From Microbotryum silenes-acaulis (Eukaryota; Basidiomycota; Microbotryomycetes; Microbotryales; Microbotryaceae): a stretch of 64,000 bases of DNA. A program made the position numbers and the translations under genes. Shown piece after piece: positions 24,402 through 34,084 of the stretch. The number at the start of each line of letters is the position of its first letter. Within the stretch, counting starts at the first letter, position 1. The notes beneath the pieces are model-generated. The model saw nothing but the letters and a program-made list of their open reading frames with translations, did not search any database and was not told the origin of the DNA. The stretch spans positions 310,001-374,000 of the forward strand of contig QPFY01000015.1 in NCBI GenBank assembly GCA_003665825.1, written 5' to 3'.

Positions 24402-26654
24402 CTACACCAGAACAGCGACGCCTACGACAAAGGCGAGGACAGCGACGGCGAAAGGACCTAAGTGTTTTATTGTCGCTGAAGCGGAGGCGTGCACACCCGT
24501 TTCGTGGACGGTCGAGCCGGCGTTCGTTGACCGGGAGGTATTGTCCGGTACGGCGACTTGGTACATTGGAGCGACAGTTCTGTTTCGAATGAGTGGGATG
24601 ATGATCAGTGCCGTTAGGATTGGCAAGCGGTGTCCGTGACCTGGACTCACGTATCGGCACCCGCATGGGCCAAATAGTCCGCGTTGACCGTCGCCGCCGC
24701 GGCCAGTGCACAAAGCGCCGTAATCTGCGTCTTAGGTCCCGCGGTCGTCTCGTTCCAAGGCCCATTCCACCACATCCCAAACAGCCACGAATTATCGACG
24801 TTGTTGAACACGTTTGACAGCATTTGCGTGTTGATAAAGTTGTAGATGTTGGGGTCCGGTCGAGCGAGGTATAATTCGGCCAGAGCGAGGATGAAGATTC
24901 CTTTGAACACGGTTTCGTCCTGTTGACATCCGGGCGGTTTACCCGCAGACGGAGGTGCGTCATGTTCGCAACTTTCGACGAGCACACCCGTCGAGGCTTC
25001 GGTAAAGTCTCGAATACCGGCGTAGGCGATCGTTCGGCCCAAGTCGAGAATACGTTCGTCGCCGGTCGCGTACCACAGATCTGCCAGGCCGTACAGGAAC
25101 GCGCCAGAATTGTACGTCCATGACGCTTCGCCCGTTTTGTCGCAGTCCGGTCCGGTGATGGTATCCCATACTCGGCCGTTGTCCGCGTCGAAGCCCCATC
25201 CGAGCCACCAGTTGAGGGTGTTCATCGAGTAGTCAAAGTACGTTGAGTTGCCTGTGTATCGGTACAGCCGCGTCAAGATCGAGAAGTAGAGACTGTGCAG
25301 AGAGGTGGACGACGTCAGTGAGGGACAAGGCATCCCAACTTGAAGTGAGCCTCGGAACTGACCCATTGGTGATGGTGTTTTTGATCATCGGTCTGTAAGT
25401 AAGCCAGAGCACACCACCGCCGCATGTGTCGGTCCAGTAGAGCGTGTTGTTGTTATTGATCGTTTGAACCATCTGAAACCAAGTCTGGTTCGGGTAGGCT
25501 TGGTGCGCGCGCAGTGCAAACATGGCCCACCAACCTGGAGGATTATTGCAATCCGGGCATATCGTCAGCGAACAGAACGTCGCTCCAATAGGAACAGGAA
25601 ACGCACTCTGATCATCGACGTAGGCATCGATCATCCATCCTTTATCGTCATTTTTAATGAGCAAATCCTTGATGAGCAACTCGTTGACTGTTCAGGGGTA
25701 AAGCGAGCCGGGAGAGTTAACTCGACGATTCACACAGCGCGTGGGTCTCTTCCCGTCTTCGGAGTCCGCGAGGCCTGACAGCGTGCGATGTGAAACACAC
25801 CATTGTTACCAAGAGCGAGATCGAGCTGCGTGTATGCAAGACCTAACACGGGTGTCTGCCACCATCCTGTCCAGCTGTGAAAGGATGAGTCGATCGCAAG
25901 AACAGGTCACGGTTAGAGACTACGACTCGTCGATGACGGCAGGCACCGCGCGAAGGAGAGGGGAACTGACTCGAATACACCATCTTCGTACCACGTCTGC
26001 ATACGAGCGACGGCGGCCTGAGCGACGAGCGCGATCGAGGTCAAGTTGTTGACATTGATGTCTGATACGATGGATGCGCGTTGCGGGATCGGGAGGGTCA
26101 GTCAACGAGCCAAGAGCGACGAAGGAATGCGGTGCTTGGCCCCCTTCGCGGTTGAATGAGGTGAGGCCCTGCGTGCGCCGACGCGGTGGCCGCCATGGGA
26201 GCCGCGCCATCCGACCCCATGACTCAGGTCGATACTCACAAGTCGAGGCTGGGAAGGGTGCATTCGACGATGCGATGGCGGCTCGTTTTGACAGGCGGCC
26301 GACGTTGAACTGCTCGAGCGGGTCCAATCCGGCGCGACGTTTGCCCAGCGGATGCCGATCCCAGGCAAATGCTGGGCTTTGCGCCGTGTCCGGGTCGAGC
26401 AGCTCGGGTCGCTTGGACCTCAACGCGGCGGGGATCGTACCCGGGTCGACGAGCGGTGTCTGAGGCGACATGAACGCATGCCCTACCGGTGCGGTCCTGG
26501 CGGGGAAGGCCATATAGGCGGTGGTATCGTACGGCGACGGGTGCGAGTCAGCCTCGGCTCGCGACGACGAGGACGACGATGAGGTCGAGGGGAGCGCCGA
26601 GCAGAGCTGCAACAGCGTCGTAGCCACTAGGCCGGCTGCAGCAAGGCCGTGCAT
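24402..26654 (-). CDS. GPI-anchored GH76 alpha-1,6-mannanase-like protein (DFG5/DCW1 family)
   Basis: Predicted 550-aa protein from seven exons: 26240-26654, 25971-26061, 25801-25874, 25607-25687, 25363-25534, 24651-25292 and 24402-24579. It starts with a signal peptide (HGLAAAGLVATTLLQLCSAL). The GH76 domain then shows WTGWWQTPVLGLAY, the catalytic Asp pair in AYVDDQSWWAMFALRAH, TGEASWTYNSGAFLYGLADL, and QDETVFKGIFILALAEL. The C-terminus ends in a hydrophobic tail (GPFAVAVLAFVVGVAVLV) typical of GPI-anchor addition. DFG5/DCW1 proteins are thought to transfer GPI mannoproteins onto wall glucan. Kex2-like KRR and SKR sites precede the domain. It shares a 667-bp divergent promoter with PAT1. 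Confidence 0.93.
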
Positions 26655-27321
26655 GGTGTGCAGTGGGACCGTCCTGGCTATGGTCGATGGGACAGTGGTG
26701 GATGGGTGGGGTGTTGCAAGAGCGAAGGAGGAGGTAGAAGTCCAAGGCCCTAAAAAGGCGCTGAAGGCGCGAGAGCGGTGCCCGAGCCGGGCCGAGACGA
26801 TGTATAGATGTTGGTCGCACTGCCCGGTCGCACGAGGCGCTGCCAAGGTACGAGTCGGAGTCGGGCCACTCTGGGGGCGGCGTCGTTGCTGGAAATGAAT
26901 GAATAGGGTACGCGCGCGCGAGCTGCGTCCGTGCGTCGGAGCGCGTGTGCCACAATTGGTCGTTGGTCGTTAGAACCAGCGGTACTCATTACCAACGCAA
27001 GACAAGACGCTGGTCAGCTGGTCATGCAGCTGGTCAGGCAGCTGGTCAGAGCGCGCACCTCCCCCTCGACCAAGGCGGTCCTCACAGTGCGCATCGACGA
27101 CAACAGGCAACAGTTTTCCAAAGTGTGAGCAAGCGACGACCTCATGGTAGCCCAATGGATTTAGATGCTGACATGGTCCCGCTTCTCCATGTCTCTGACA
27201 TGACACACACACGCCGCCTGGCCTGGTTCTTGCTCTGCCCCCTCCACCGACGCTCGTCCTCATCGCACTTGAACGACGTCGCACTCGTATTCAGACTACA
27301 GTCGACTGAAGAACAACCACA
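26655..27321. promoter_or_regulatory. Divergent promoter region between GH76 gene and PAT1
   Basis: 667 bp separate the two start codons, which face away from each other, so both promoters must lie here. Besides the GCTGGTCA array listed separately, I see no TATA box. The CACACACACACGCCGCC stretch and the CT-rich run just before 27322 fit a 5' leader for PAT1. Confidence 0.5.
27009..27048. repeat. Four tandem GCTGGTCA units
   Basis: GCTGGTCA occurs at 27009, 27017, 27029 and 27041, the last three 12 bp apart. The overlapping palindrome CAGCTG occurs three times at the same 12-bp spacing. It lies in the shared GH76/PAT1 promoter and may be a clustered factor-binding site. Confidence 0.6.
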
Positions 27322-30300
27322 ATGAGCTACGGCGGCGCACTTGACAGCTATGGGCTGGCAGAGGATGTCGCCGTGTACTCGTTCGACTCGCTGGGCGACG
27401 ACCATGACCTCGGTGGACTGCTCGACGAAGGCATGAACGACCTCAACGACGAGACCTTTGGTCTGGGAGGTGGCGAGACCAACAACAATCATACCTTTGG
27501 GTCGGTCGGTGAGTACGGAACCACCGCCCAGTGTGACTTCAGCGGGCTAGCACAAAGGCGCATGTCGTGCTCCCGTGCGGCCCCACGCCTTCCATCCGAT
27601 CGAGCTGACCCCACCCGCATCTCCCGGAATGCTGCAGGCCGCGACTTTGACTTTGCAGGCAACACGTCTCGCATGCTCGGCAACGACAAGCCTTTGCAAA
27701 AGCTCGACAATTCATGGATGTCGGGACCGGCCCAAGCGTCGAAACCGTTCGCCGCCCCGTCGTCGGCTTGGAACTCGCTCGGCGCCGATCCTTTGCTTTC
27801 TGGTGCCTCGTCCTACCGGCCTCCCGCACCCATGAGCTACCCACAAGTAGCTTCCGCGACGCAGCACCCGTCCAACATGAGGACCTTGGACGAGATCGAA
27901 GCCGAGATGCGCAACCAGGCTCGCTCGGCTGCCCCCCCTGCTCCGGCCCCCGCTCCACCCTCATCCAAGCCATTGACGTTGGAGGAACTCGAGGCCGAGA
28001 TGTTGCGCAAGGCTCGTGCCGGTGCAACTGCTGCACCTCAGGTCCAGCCACCATCCGCCGCGCCCCAGTCCGAGTTCCCCCCACTTGGCACCGCACCGGC
28101 TCAAGCTCCGCCGGGGGCCTCTCCTGCCCAGCAACAACAAGGCCAACAACAACCCTTCTTTGGTGCCGGAGGCGCCCCTACTTTCCCTCCCTTTGGCCAA
28201 CAACCCGGCTTCGCTCACGCTGGGCCCCCGGGTTCGTTCCCGCCTCAACAATTCGGACGTCCGATGCCTCCCTTCGGCGCCGGAATGCCGATGCCACCGC
28301 CACACATGCTCGGTCCAGGTCCATCGCCGAGCCTGCCGGCGCAAATGTTGCCTCCACGAGGCGCGGGTACGCCGTTCCAAGGTCCTCCCGGTGCGCCGCC
28401 GATGATGAACACCCTGTTCCCTCCTTTGCCCTCGCAAGCCGGTGGCCTCGCCCTCGTCGAGCAACAGCTGCAGTTCTTGACCATGAACCAGCACGCCCAA
28501 CACCCGTCCTTGACGAGCGCGCAACTGCAATTGCTGTTGCAACAAGCTCATAGCCAGGCCAACACCGAGACTGCTGCTGCCCCTGTGGGTGAGAAGGGTG
28601 ACACGGTCGAAGGGGACGAAGAGCTGAAGAAAAAGGCTGGGGAGGACCTCATCAAGGTCGTCGAGCAGAGAATCTTGGAGCATGAGATGTTGGAGCAAAA
28701 GAGGAAGCGGAAAGCAATGAAGATTGCTGCCATGGTAAGTCCCAACGATCTGGGTGGATGCTGTTATCCGATTTCGATAACGGCTGACTGATCGAACCCT
28801 TTCGTCGTTCAGGCCAAGCACAACAATCTCATGTCCAACTCGGACAAGGACTTTATCACGCGCATCCAGGTCTCGCAACTCGTCACCGACGATCCCTACG
28901 CCGATGATTTCTACTTTCATATCATGGCCGCCATCAAGATGTCGCGCCACCAGGCCGCGCTCGCCGCCGGTGCTGCACCTGGTACGGTCCCCTTCCCTCC
29001 TTTGGGTATGGGACCCGGAGGACCAGGAGGTCGTAACGGCCCAGGGGCCAGCGCGAACAACAACCGCCGACCGACCCGCCGCGAGAACGCGATGAACCGT
29101 ATGGCGCAAAACGTCCAGCGTCTTGTCGACAGCGCCAAACAACGCAACAAGTCCGGTCAGCTCAGTCTCGATGGCGCGCTCGGCAAGATCGCGTTGCGGA
29201 CTCGAAGTGCGCCGCGCCAGATGTTGCAAGTCAAGCCTGATGCGACGGGGGCAAATGGCTCGTCCAAGAAAGGCTCGGCCGAGGATAAGAACTCGAAGCC
29301 GTCGACTGGGTCGCACTTGTTGGAAGGATTGGTCACACAGTCTAGCGAGGCCGCGAACGCGACTTCGGCCGATGATGGGAAGCCCCTTTCGCATCGTTCG
29401 GTCTTGGCGATCCTGGAAAAGGTCTACGACGCCGTGCTCGACCTCGAGCAGCTCCGTCGCATCCAACCTCAATTGCTTGGCGCCGCCGCCGCCGCCAAAG
29501 ACCACCACGCATCAGCCGTTGCCGCCAACGCCTCGGAAGAGGTGCAGGCGAACCTCGAGCAGCACGTAGTCGAGGGTCAAAACGCCGTCGATGAATGGAC
29601 GCAGAAGTACGATCAGCTTGCGAACAAATTGTGGACCGAATTGAGGGTGATGGAACCCTTGGGCCGATGCACGCCTCACCCGTTCATCGCGCTCATCTCG
29701 GTACTCAAGGGCAAACGCATCCTACCACGTGCCTTGAGGCATCTCTCGCCTGAACAGACCTTGACTTTGTTGACCTTGATGGTTGCGACCTTTGATACGC
29801 TCGACACGGTCCAGGACGCTCCAATCCTTGATTCGCTCGACGAAACGAGCGGCACAGGTTCGATCGAAGGGAAGCAACGTCGTGCCGTTGTAGAGACCAA
29901 GACCGAGGCGTTCCTCAACGCGTTCCTCGCACCCGTCATGGCTGTGATCGGCCAAGCCCCTCTTCGCATGGTCACGGGTATGTTGGGTCTGTTGATGGAA
30001 CGTAACGACTTCTCCAAGGTCGTGCAATCCAAACCCGGGCTGGCGTTCTTGACCATCTTCCTCTCGCGCGCCGAATCGATCAAGCAAGCGACCCCTGCAC
30101 CGGACGCACAAGATTTGGAAGGTTGGCAAAGGACCTTTGATCACTTGTTCAACTCGTTGGTACAGCAATTGCCCCGTTTGTTCCCTTCGACAAGGGCCAT
30201 CTCGACCCTTCCCTTCGGAGCAGCCGCGTACTTGTCCAACACCGCTCAAGCGAGCGGCCCAGGCCACCTCAACACGATCCGCCCCGAGATCGATTTCGAC

Positions 30301-30602
30301 GACGAACCGGTTTGGAGGTTGCTCGCTGCCGTCGCCGTATGTGCCGAAGCGAATGAGCAAGAGACGTTGGTTTCGAGTGTGAGGGATAAAGTGTTGGAGA
30401 ATGTCACGAGTGCGAAGAAGGCGAGGATCGCGCCCGAGGTCGCGGCACTCAAGATTGTAAGTTTTCCGCTTGGAGTCTAGGCCTGGGCTCGGTCGGACGG
30501 ATCACTGATCACTTCTTTTGCGTTCTTTCATTCCAACAGCGCAACGTCAACCTCCTCTTGCATTCGCTAGGCCTCGACGCGTCCATGTTGAACGCCGAGT
30601 AG
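27322..30602 (+). CDS. PAT1: PAT1, mRNA decapping activator / P-body protein
   Basis: Predicted 996-aa protein from exons 27322-27508, 27638-28734, 28813-30456 and 30540-30602. The N-terminus is acidic (VYSFDSLGDDHDLGG). A Pro/Gln-rich middle contains two related motifs, RTLDEIEAEMRNQAR and LTLEELEAEMLRKAR. The start of the conserved C-terminal half is unmistakable: MSNSDKDFITRIQVSQLV followed by DPYADDFYFHIMAAIK. The remainder is the helical Pat1C domain, which binds Dcp2 and the Lsm1-7 ring in yeast and animals to drive decapping and translational repression in the cytoplasm. The last exon is only 63 nt (ending LGLDASMLNAE). Intron 1 is 129 nt, a multiple of three, and has no in-frame stop. 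Confidence 0.94.
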
Positions 30603-30965
30603 ACACTCTACCGCGTCTTTGCTCTCTTGTGTGCGCTGCCCCTATATTTGCGTGGGCCAATGATTCCCCCGTCTCCTCTTCTTCCCATTTTCCTCTTTTA
30701 CCACCGAGCAATATGCTTCCTTGAATATTCCTGAATGTAGAACAAAAACGGATACTTTCTCTTAAAAACGAAATTTACAGGATGCGGCGATGAGGACCCT
30801 ACGTCTCGAGAGGAAGAACAATCGAGTGGGTAGACTGAGGAACGGTGCTACGAGTCTTGATTATCATGTACACTGGGACAAAGTTAAACATAAAATACGG
30901 AAGGGGGAAGATCTAGAAAACCATGTAAGCTGGGTTGTTGATGACTTGACGATTGATTCGGTCTA
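30603..30965. other. Intergenic between convergent PAT1 and PBDC1
   Basis: About 360 bp holding the two 3' untranslated regions in tail-to-tail orientation. AT-rich stretches such as AATATTCCTGAATGTAG and CTTAAAAACGAAATTTAC fit polyadenylation signals. Nothing else is seen. Confidence 0.5.
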
Positions 30966-31812
30966 TCACGCTTGGCTCTCCTTGCCAGCTTGGGCCTTCT
31001 CCCAGATGGGGTCGTTGAGCCCCCTTCGGTTCCTGGCGATTTCGATGGCGTAGAACTGTGTTCGATAGCCTGAGATGAAAAGGTTCAAGATGATGGTCAA
31101 TCAGTGCTTTCCCAGCGGTGTGTGGGGTGTGTGTACATCCACCAAAGGTTCGAACGGGACGAAAAAGGGAACGAAGCTCACCAAAGATGGAGTTGCTTTC
31201 GGTATAGTCCTCGTTGACGTCGGCACGAATCAAAGTCCCAAAGTTGTAGTCGTCGACCTTCTTCTCGAAGGGCATCATGAACTCCCTCCAGCGGCGTTTA
31301 CCCTCGGCCGACTTGAGTTCGGCTTCGGAAAGTTTGGAGAGCCGGACGTCGGATTGCAGTTCGGGGAATTGCTTGACGAACTCGTCGTAGATCTCGTCGT
31401 CGTGTCTGGTGAAACGGACGAAGCGTTAGTTTCTGAGAGGACCCAACTCCAATCGCTGACTCTCGAAGCCCAACTTGGCCAGGTCAGCGGACCGTCCCCC
31501 GTAGTAGGAAGGAGCGTACTGTGTGAGCCTCTTGAGCGAGCTGCCCTTGATGGTACTGATTAAGCCCATATAAGTCTCGGCCTGTTCGAAGCAAGCGACC
31601 GCGAACTGTTGTTCAATCTGTCGGGGTATATGAAGGTGTTAGTCGGTGGGAGGAGCTCATTCTTAAAGTCGAGTTCGGACTCTTTTCGAGTCATTGCCTA
31701 CCTTTTCGTCGTTCTCGGCCTCGTTGGCGTCGAAGGAAGCGGGGATGCGGCCGGAGCCACCGAGGGCGCCGATCGAGCCTCCGTCGATGAGATTGTCAAT
31801 GGCGTTGGACAT
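30966..31812 (-). CDS. PBDC1: PBDC1/Ypl225w-like eEF1A chaperone
   Basis: Predicted 178-aa protein from exons 31702-31812, 31520-31617, 31182-31405 and 30966-31069. The conserved core is clear: QAETYMGLISTIKGSSLK, then LTQHDDEIYDEFVKQFPEL, EGKRRWREFMMPFEKKVDDY and FGTLIRADVNEDYTESNSIF. This is the PBDC1 domain, once labelled polysaccharide biosynthesis. The yeast member Ypl225w (Chp1) assists co-translational folding of the translation factor eEF1A, so a cytosolic chaperone role is expected. The C-terminus ends AQAGKESQA. Exon 2 ends at CACA before gtacgc; without that splice the frame would stop soon after. It is divergent from the cis-prenyltransferase gene, with 299 bp between start codons. 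Confidence 0.9.
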
Positions 31813-32111
31813 GGTTCGCCAAGGGGTTGGGTGGTGGAGTTAGACTGGGCAGAAAGGGTCAGGGTGAGGGTGAGGGTGAGGGTGAGGAAGGCGTAGGTCA
31901 AGAAACGAGCGCGCGCGAGCTTCGGGCTCAGGAAATGACGACGATTGCGAACGAGACTCGGCTGCGACGTCGGCTGCTGCGAGTCACCGCGGCGTGCTCG
32001 CCCTCTGCCCAGAAACAGCGCTGGGCCACCGACCGATAGGAGCTGGTCGGAAGGAATTCGCCGGCCCTTTGTCCCTCTCTGTCTCACGTGCTAGCTTGCC
32101 TTTGGTTAATC
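31813..32111. promoter_or_regulatory. Bidirectional promoter, PBDC1 / cis-prenyltransferase
   Basis: Only 299 bp lie between two outward-facing start codons. The region holds the G-rich hexamer array at 31856-31888 and the palindromic CACGTG-like core TCACGTGC at 32095-32102. Shared control of the two genes is possible but not shown. Confidence 0.5.
31856..31888 (+). repeat. GGGTGA hexamer array with G-quadruplex potential
   Basis: One GGGTCA and four GGGTGA units in direct succession give five GGG runs spaced by three bases. It sits 44-76 bp upstream of the PBDC1 start codon, probably in its 5' leader, with the G-rich strand opposite the PBDC1 coding strand. Confidence 0.85.
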
Positions 32112-33378
32112 ATGTGGCCGTTTACGCGGAGTAGCAACGCCACGAACCTACCACAGGCCGAGCACAAACGCAACGACGACCACGTCGACTCTGACGCTGA
32201 CGACCGCGCCGACTGCAACGTAGCCGTCCACCAGCAAGCAATGGACTCGCACCCGCTCGACCCCACGCTGGCGGAACCCCAAGATGTTCCACTCCCCTTC
32301 CGCTTCTCGACGAGCTCCTTCCTCTCCCTGATCCCCGAAGTATTGCACGGACCTTTGCGCACGCTCTTGATCCACTCGCTCCGACTCGGCCCTCTCCCGC
32401 CTCACATCGCCTTCATCATGGACGGTAACCGACGTTCAGCCCGCCTGCGCTCCCTCCCCGTCCAAGTAGGACATCAAGAAGGCTTTGAGGCGTTGAAGCG
32501 GGTCCTTAGCTTTTTGCTCAAGTTGGGGATCTGTAACGTCACCGTTTATGCGTTCTCGATCGAGAACTTTAATCGGCCTCCCGACGAGGTCGATGCGCTG
32601 ATGGATATGGCCAGGGAACGATTGGTCGAAATTTGTCAAAAAGGGTCAGTGATCGAATCCATTCCTCGGTGTGGAGCGCTGGACTGATGGATTCTTGACC
32701 TTACTAGAGCACTGTTGGACCGACATGGCGTACAAATCAGGATTTTGGGGCGACGCGATCTTTTACCCGAGGACGTGCAAATCGCTTGTTCCAAAGCCGA
32801 AGAATTGACCCAACACAACACAAAGTTCGTCTTAGTTCGACTTTGCCAAGTCAGATGGCCGGCGTAGGTCAACTAAACAATCTATTTCGTCGACCCACAG
32901 AGGCGTCCTAAACTTTTGTTGTCCCTACACGTCCCAAGAGGAGATGCTCACCTCGATCAAGCGAGCCTCTCGTCTTCCTCCCTCGTGCGTTCATCTTTCT
33001 CACGCACTCTAGATCCCAAAACCCCGTTATTGCATGCTCATCAGACCACCTGTTACCTGCAGTGAAATCACCGACGAATCCCTCTCCTCGCACCTCTACA
33101 CCTCCCATTCACCCCCCGTCGACATACTCTTACGCAGCTCGGCCGTCTCCCGTCTGTCCGATTTCCTCCTCTACCAATCGAACGAGGACACCGTACTGCA
33201 TTTCATCGAACCGAACTGGCCGGATATCGGAGTCGTCGACGTGTTGGGTCCCGTATTGGTCTATCAGAGTGAGGAGGTCGTGAGGAGATTGAGGAGGGCT
33301 GTGGGGTGGATGAGGGTGGATGAGAGGGTGAACTATTTTTTACTTACTGGGGATTGGAGAGATTCTTCTCCAAGATAG
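32112..33378 (+). CDS. RER2: cis-prenyltransferase (dehydrodolichyl diphosphate synthase)
   Basis: Predicted 349-aa protein from exons 32112-32644, 32708-32824, 32901-32984 and 33063-33378. It has the undecaprenyl/dehydrodolichyl diphosphate synthase signatures: HIAFIMDGNRRSAR with the catalytic Asp (residues ~99-112), GHQEGFEALKRVLSFLLKLG, VTVYAFSIENFNRP, IRILGRRDLLPEDVQIA, LNFCCPYTSQEEM and VDILLRSSAVSRLSDFLLYQ. The enzyme adds isopentenyl units in cis to make the polyprenyl chain of dolichol on the ER surface. The usual RTSG segment reads RSSA here, while the flanking Arg and Ser residues remain. The N-terminal ~90 residues are variable. The second donor, gttcgt, is weak, but the joined frame fits the family. 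It converges on VRG4. Confidence 0.92.
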
Positions 33379-34084
33379 GCTGGCATATGAAGAAAATGTT
33401 GTTGTAACAAAAATAAACCGGATCATGAACCTCTGCCAAGTTCTTGAAGATGAGATCTTCAGCGTGCCGGGTGCTCGAGCAAACCTTGAAGTTTGAAGAG
33501 CCCGAGTGGGTCGACTCGATCCTCGATCCTCGGCCCCGGATTCTCAGGTTATGTATAGGGATGATAGATCAGAAAGAAGAAAAGAAATACGTGCCACCAG
33601 AGTCACGGCGCAACTCGTCCTTAGGGTGGGGGGCAAGTTTTTGGGGCACGGCTGCTCGGGCACTTGACGTTGCCCGTCCCCGACCGAGAACTTCGCCGCA
33701 TGGTTCCTCAACTCTTTCCTTCCTCCTATCCGAGCAACATTTGTCGTCATCATTCATGTTACAAAAAATCAAGAACGAAGCCTCAAAGGGGGTAACCAAC
33801 GTTACAACTTATATAATACTGTACAGTCCGAAACTGGGAGGAGCATTCCGCTCTGGTTTGCTTGTTCTCCCCGTCGATGTGGAGTAAGCTTAGGCTGTCG
33901 CTTGGGAGCTTGAGCCTAGATCTGGGACGAGCTCGACAATGCTTCTCGGTAGTCGAATGCGAATGAGTGGCCAAGGACCGGGTGACAGAAGGTGGGCTCG
34001 ATCCGCGTAACGATAGATCACCGTGATGGCGCAGCACCCGTTCCTGTGCGATAAAACAAAACATGGGCCTCCTTCAGCTTCAAG
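33379..34084. other. Intergenic between convergent cis-prenyltransferase and VRG4 genes
   Basis: About 700 bp with both 3' ends. I see no gene. A short frame continuing VRG4 past a possible extra 3' intron is discussed under rejected items. Confidence 0.5.

Noticed and set aside
27961..29508. 515-codon open frame antisense to PAT1
   Set aside because: It is a shadow frame of a GC-rich coding exon, crosses a PAT1 intron without splice logic, has an Arg/Leu/Gly-rich composition and no recognisable domain.
32825..32900. Frameshift or pseudogene status for the cis-prenyltransferase
   Set aside because: The donor here is weak (gttcgt), but removing the interval joins NTK to GVLNFCCPYTS in the family's order, so an ordinary though non-consensus intron is the simpler explanation.
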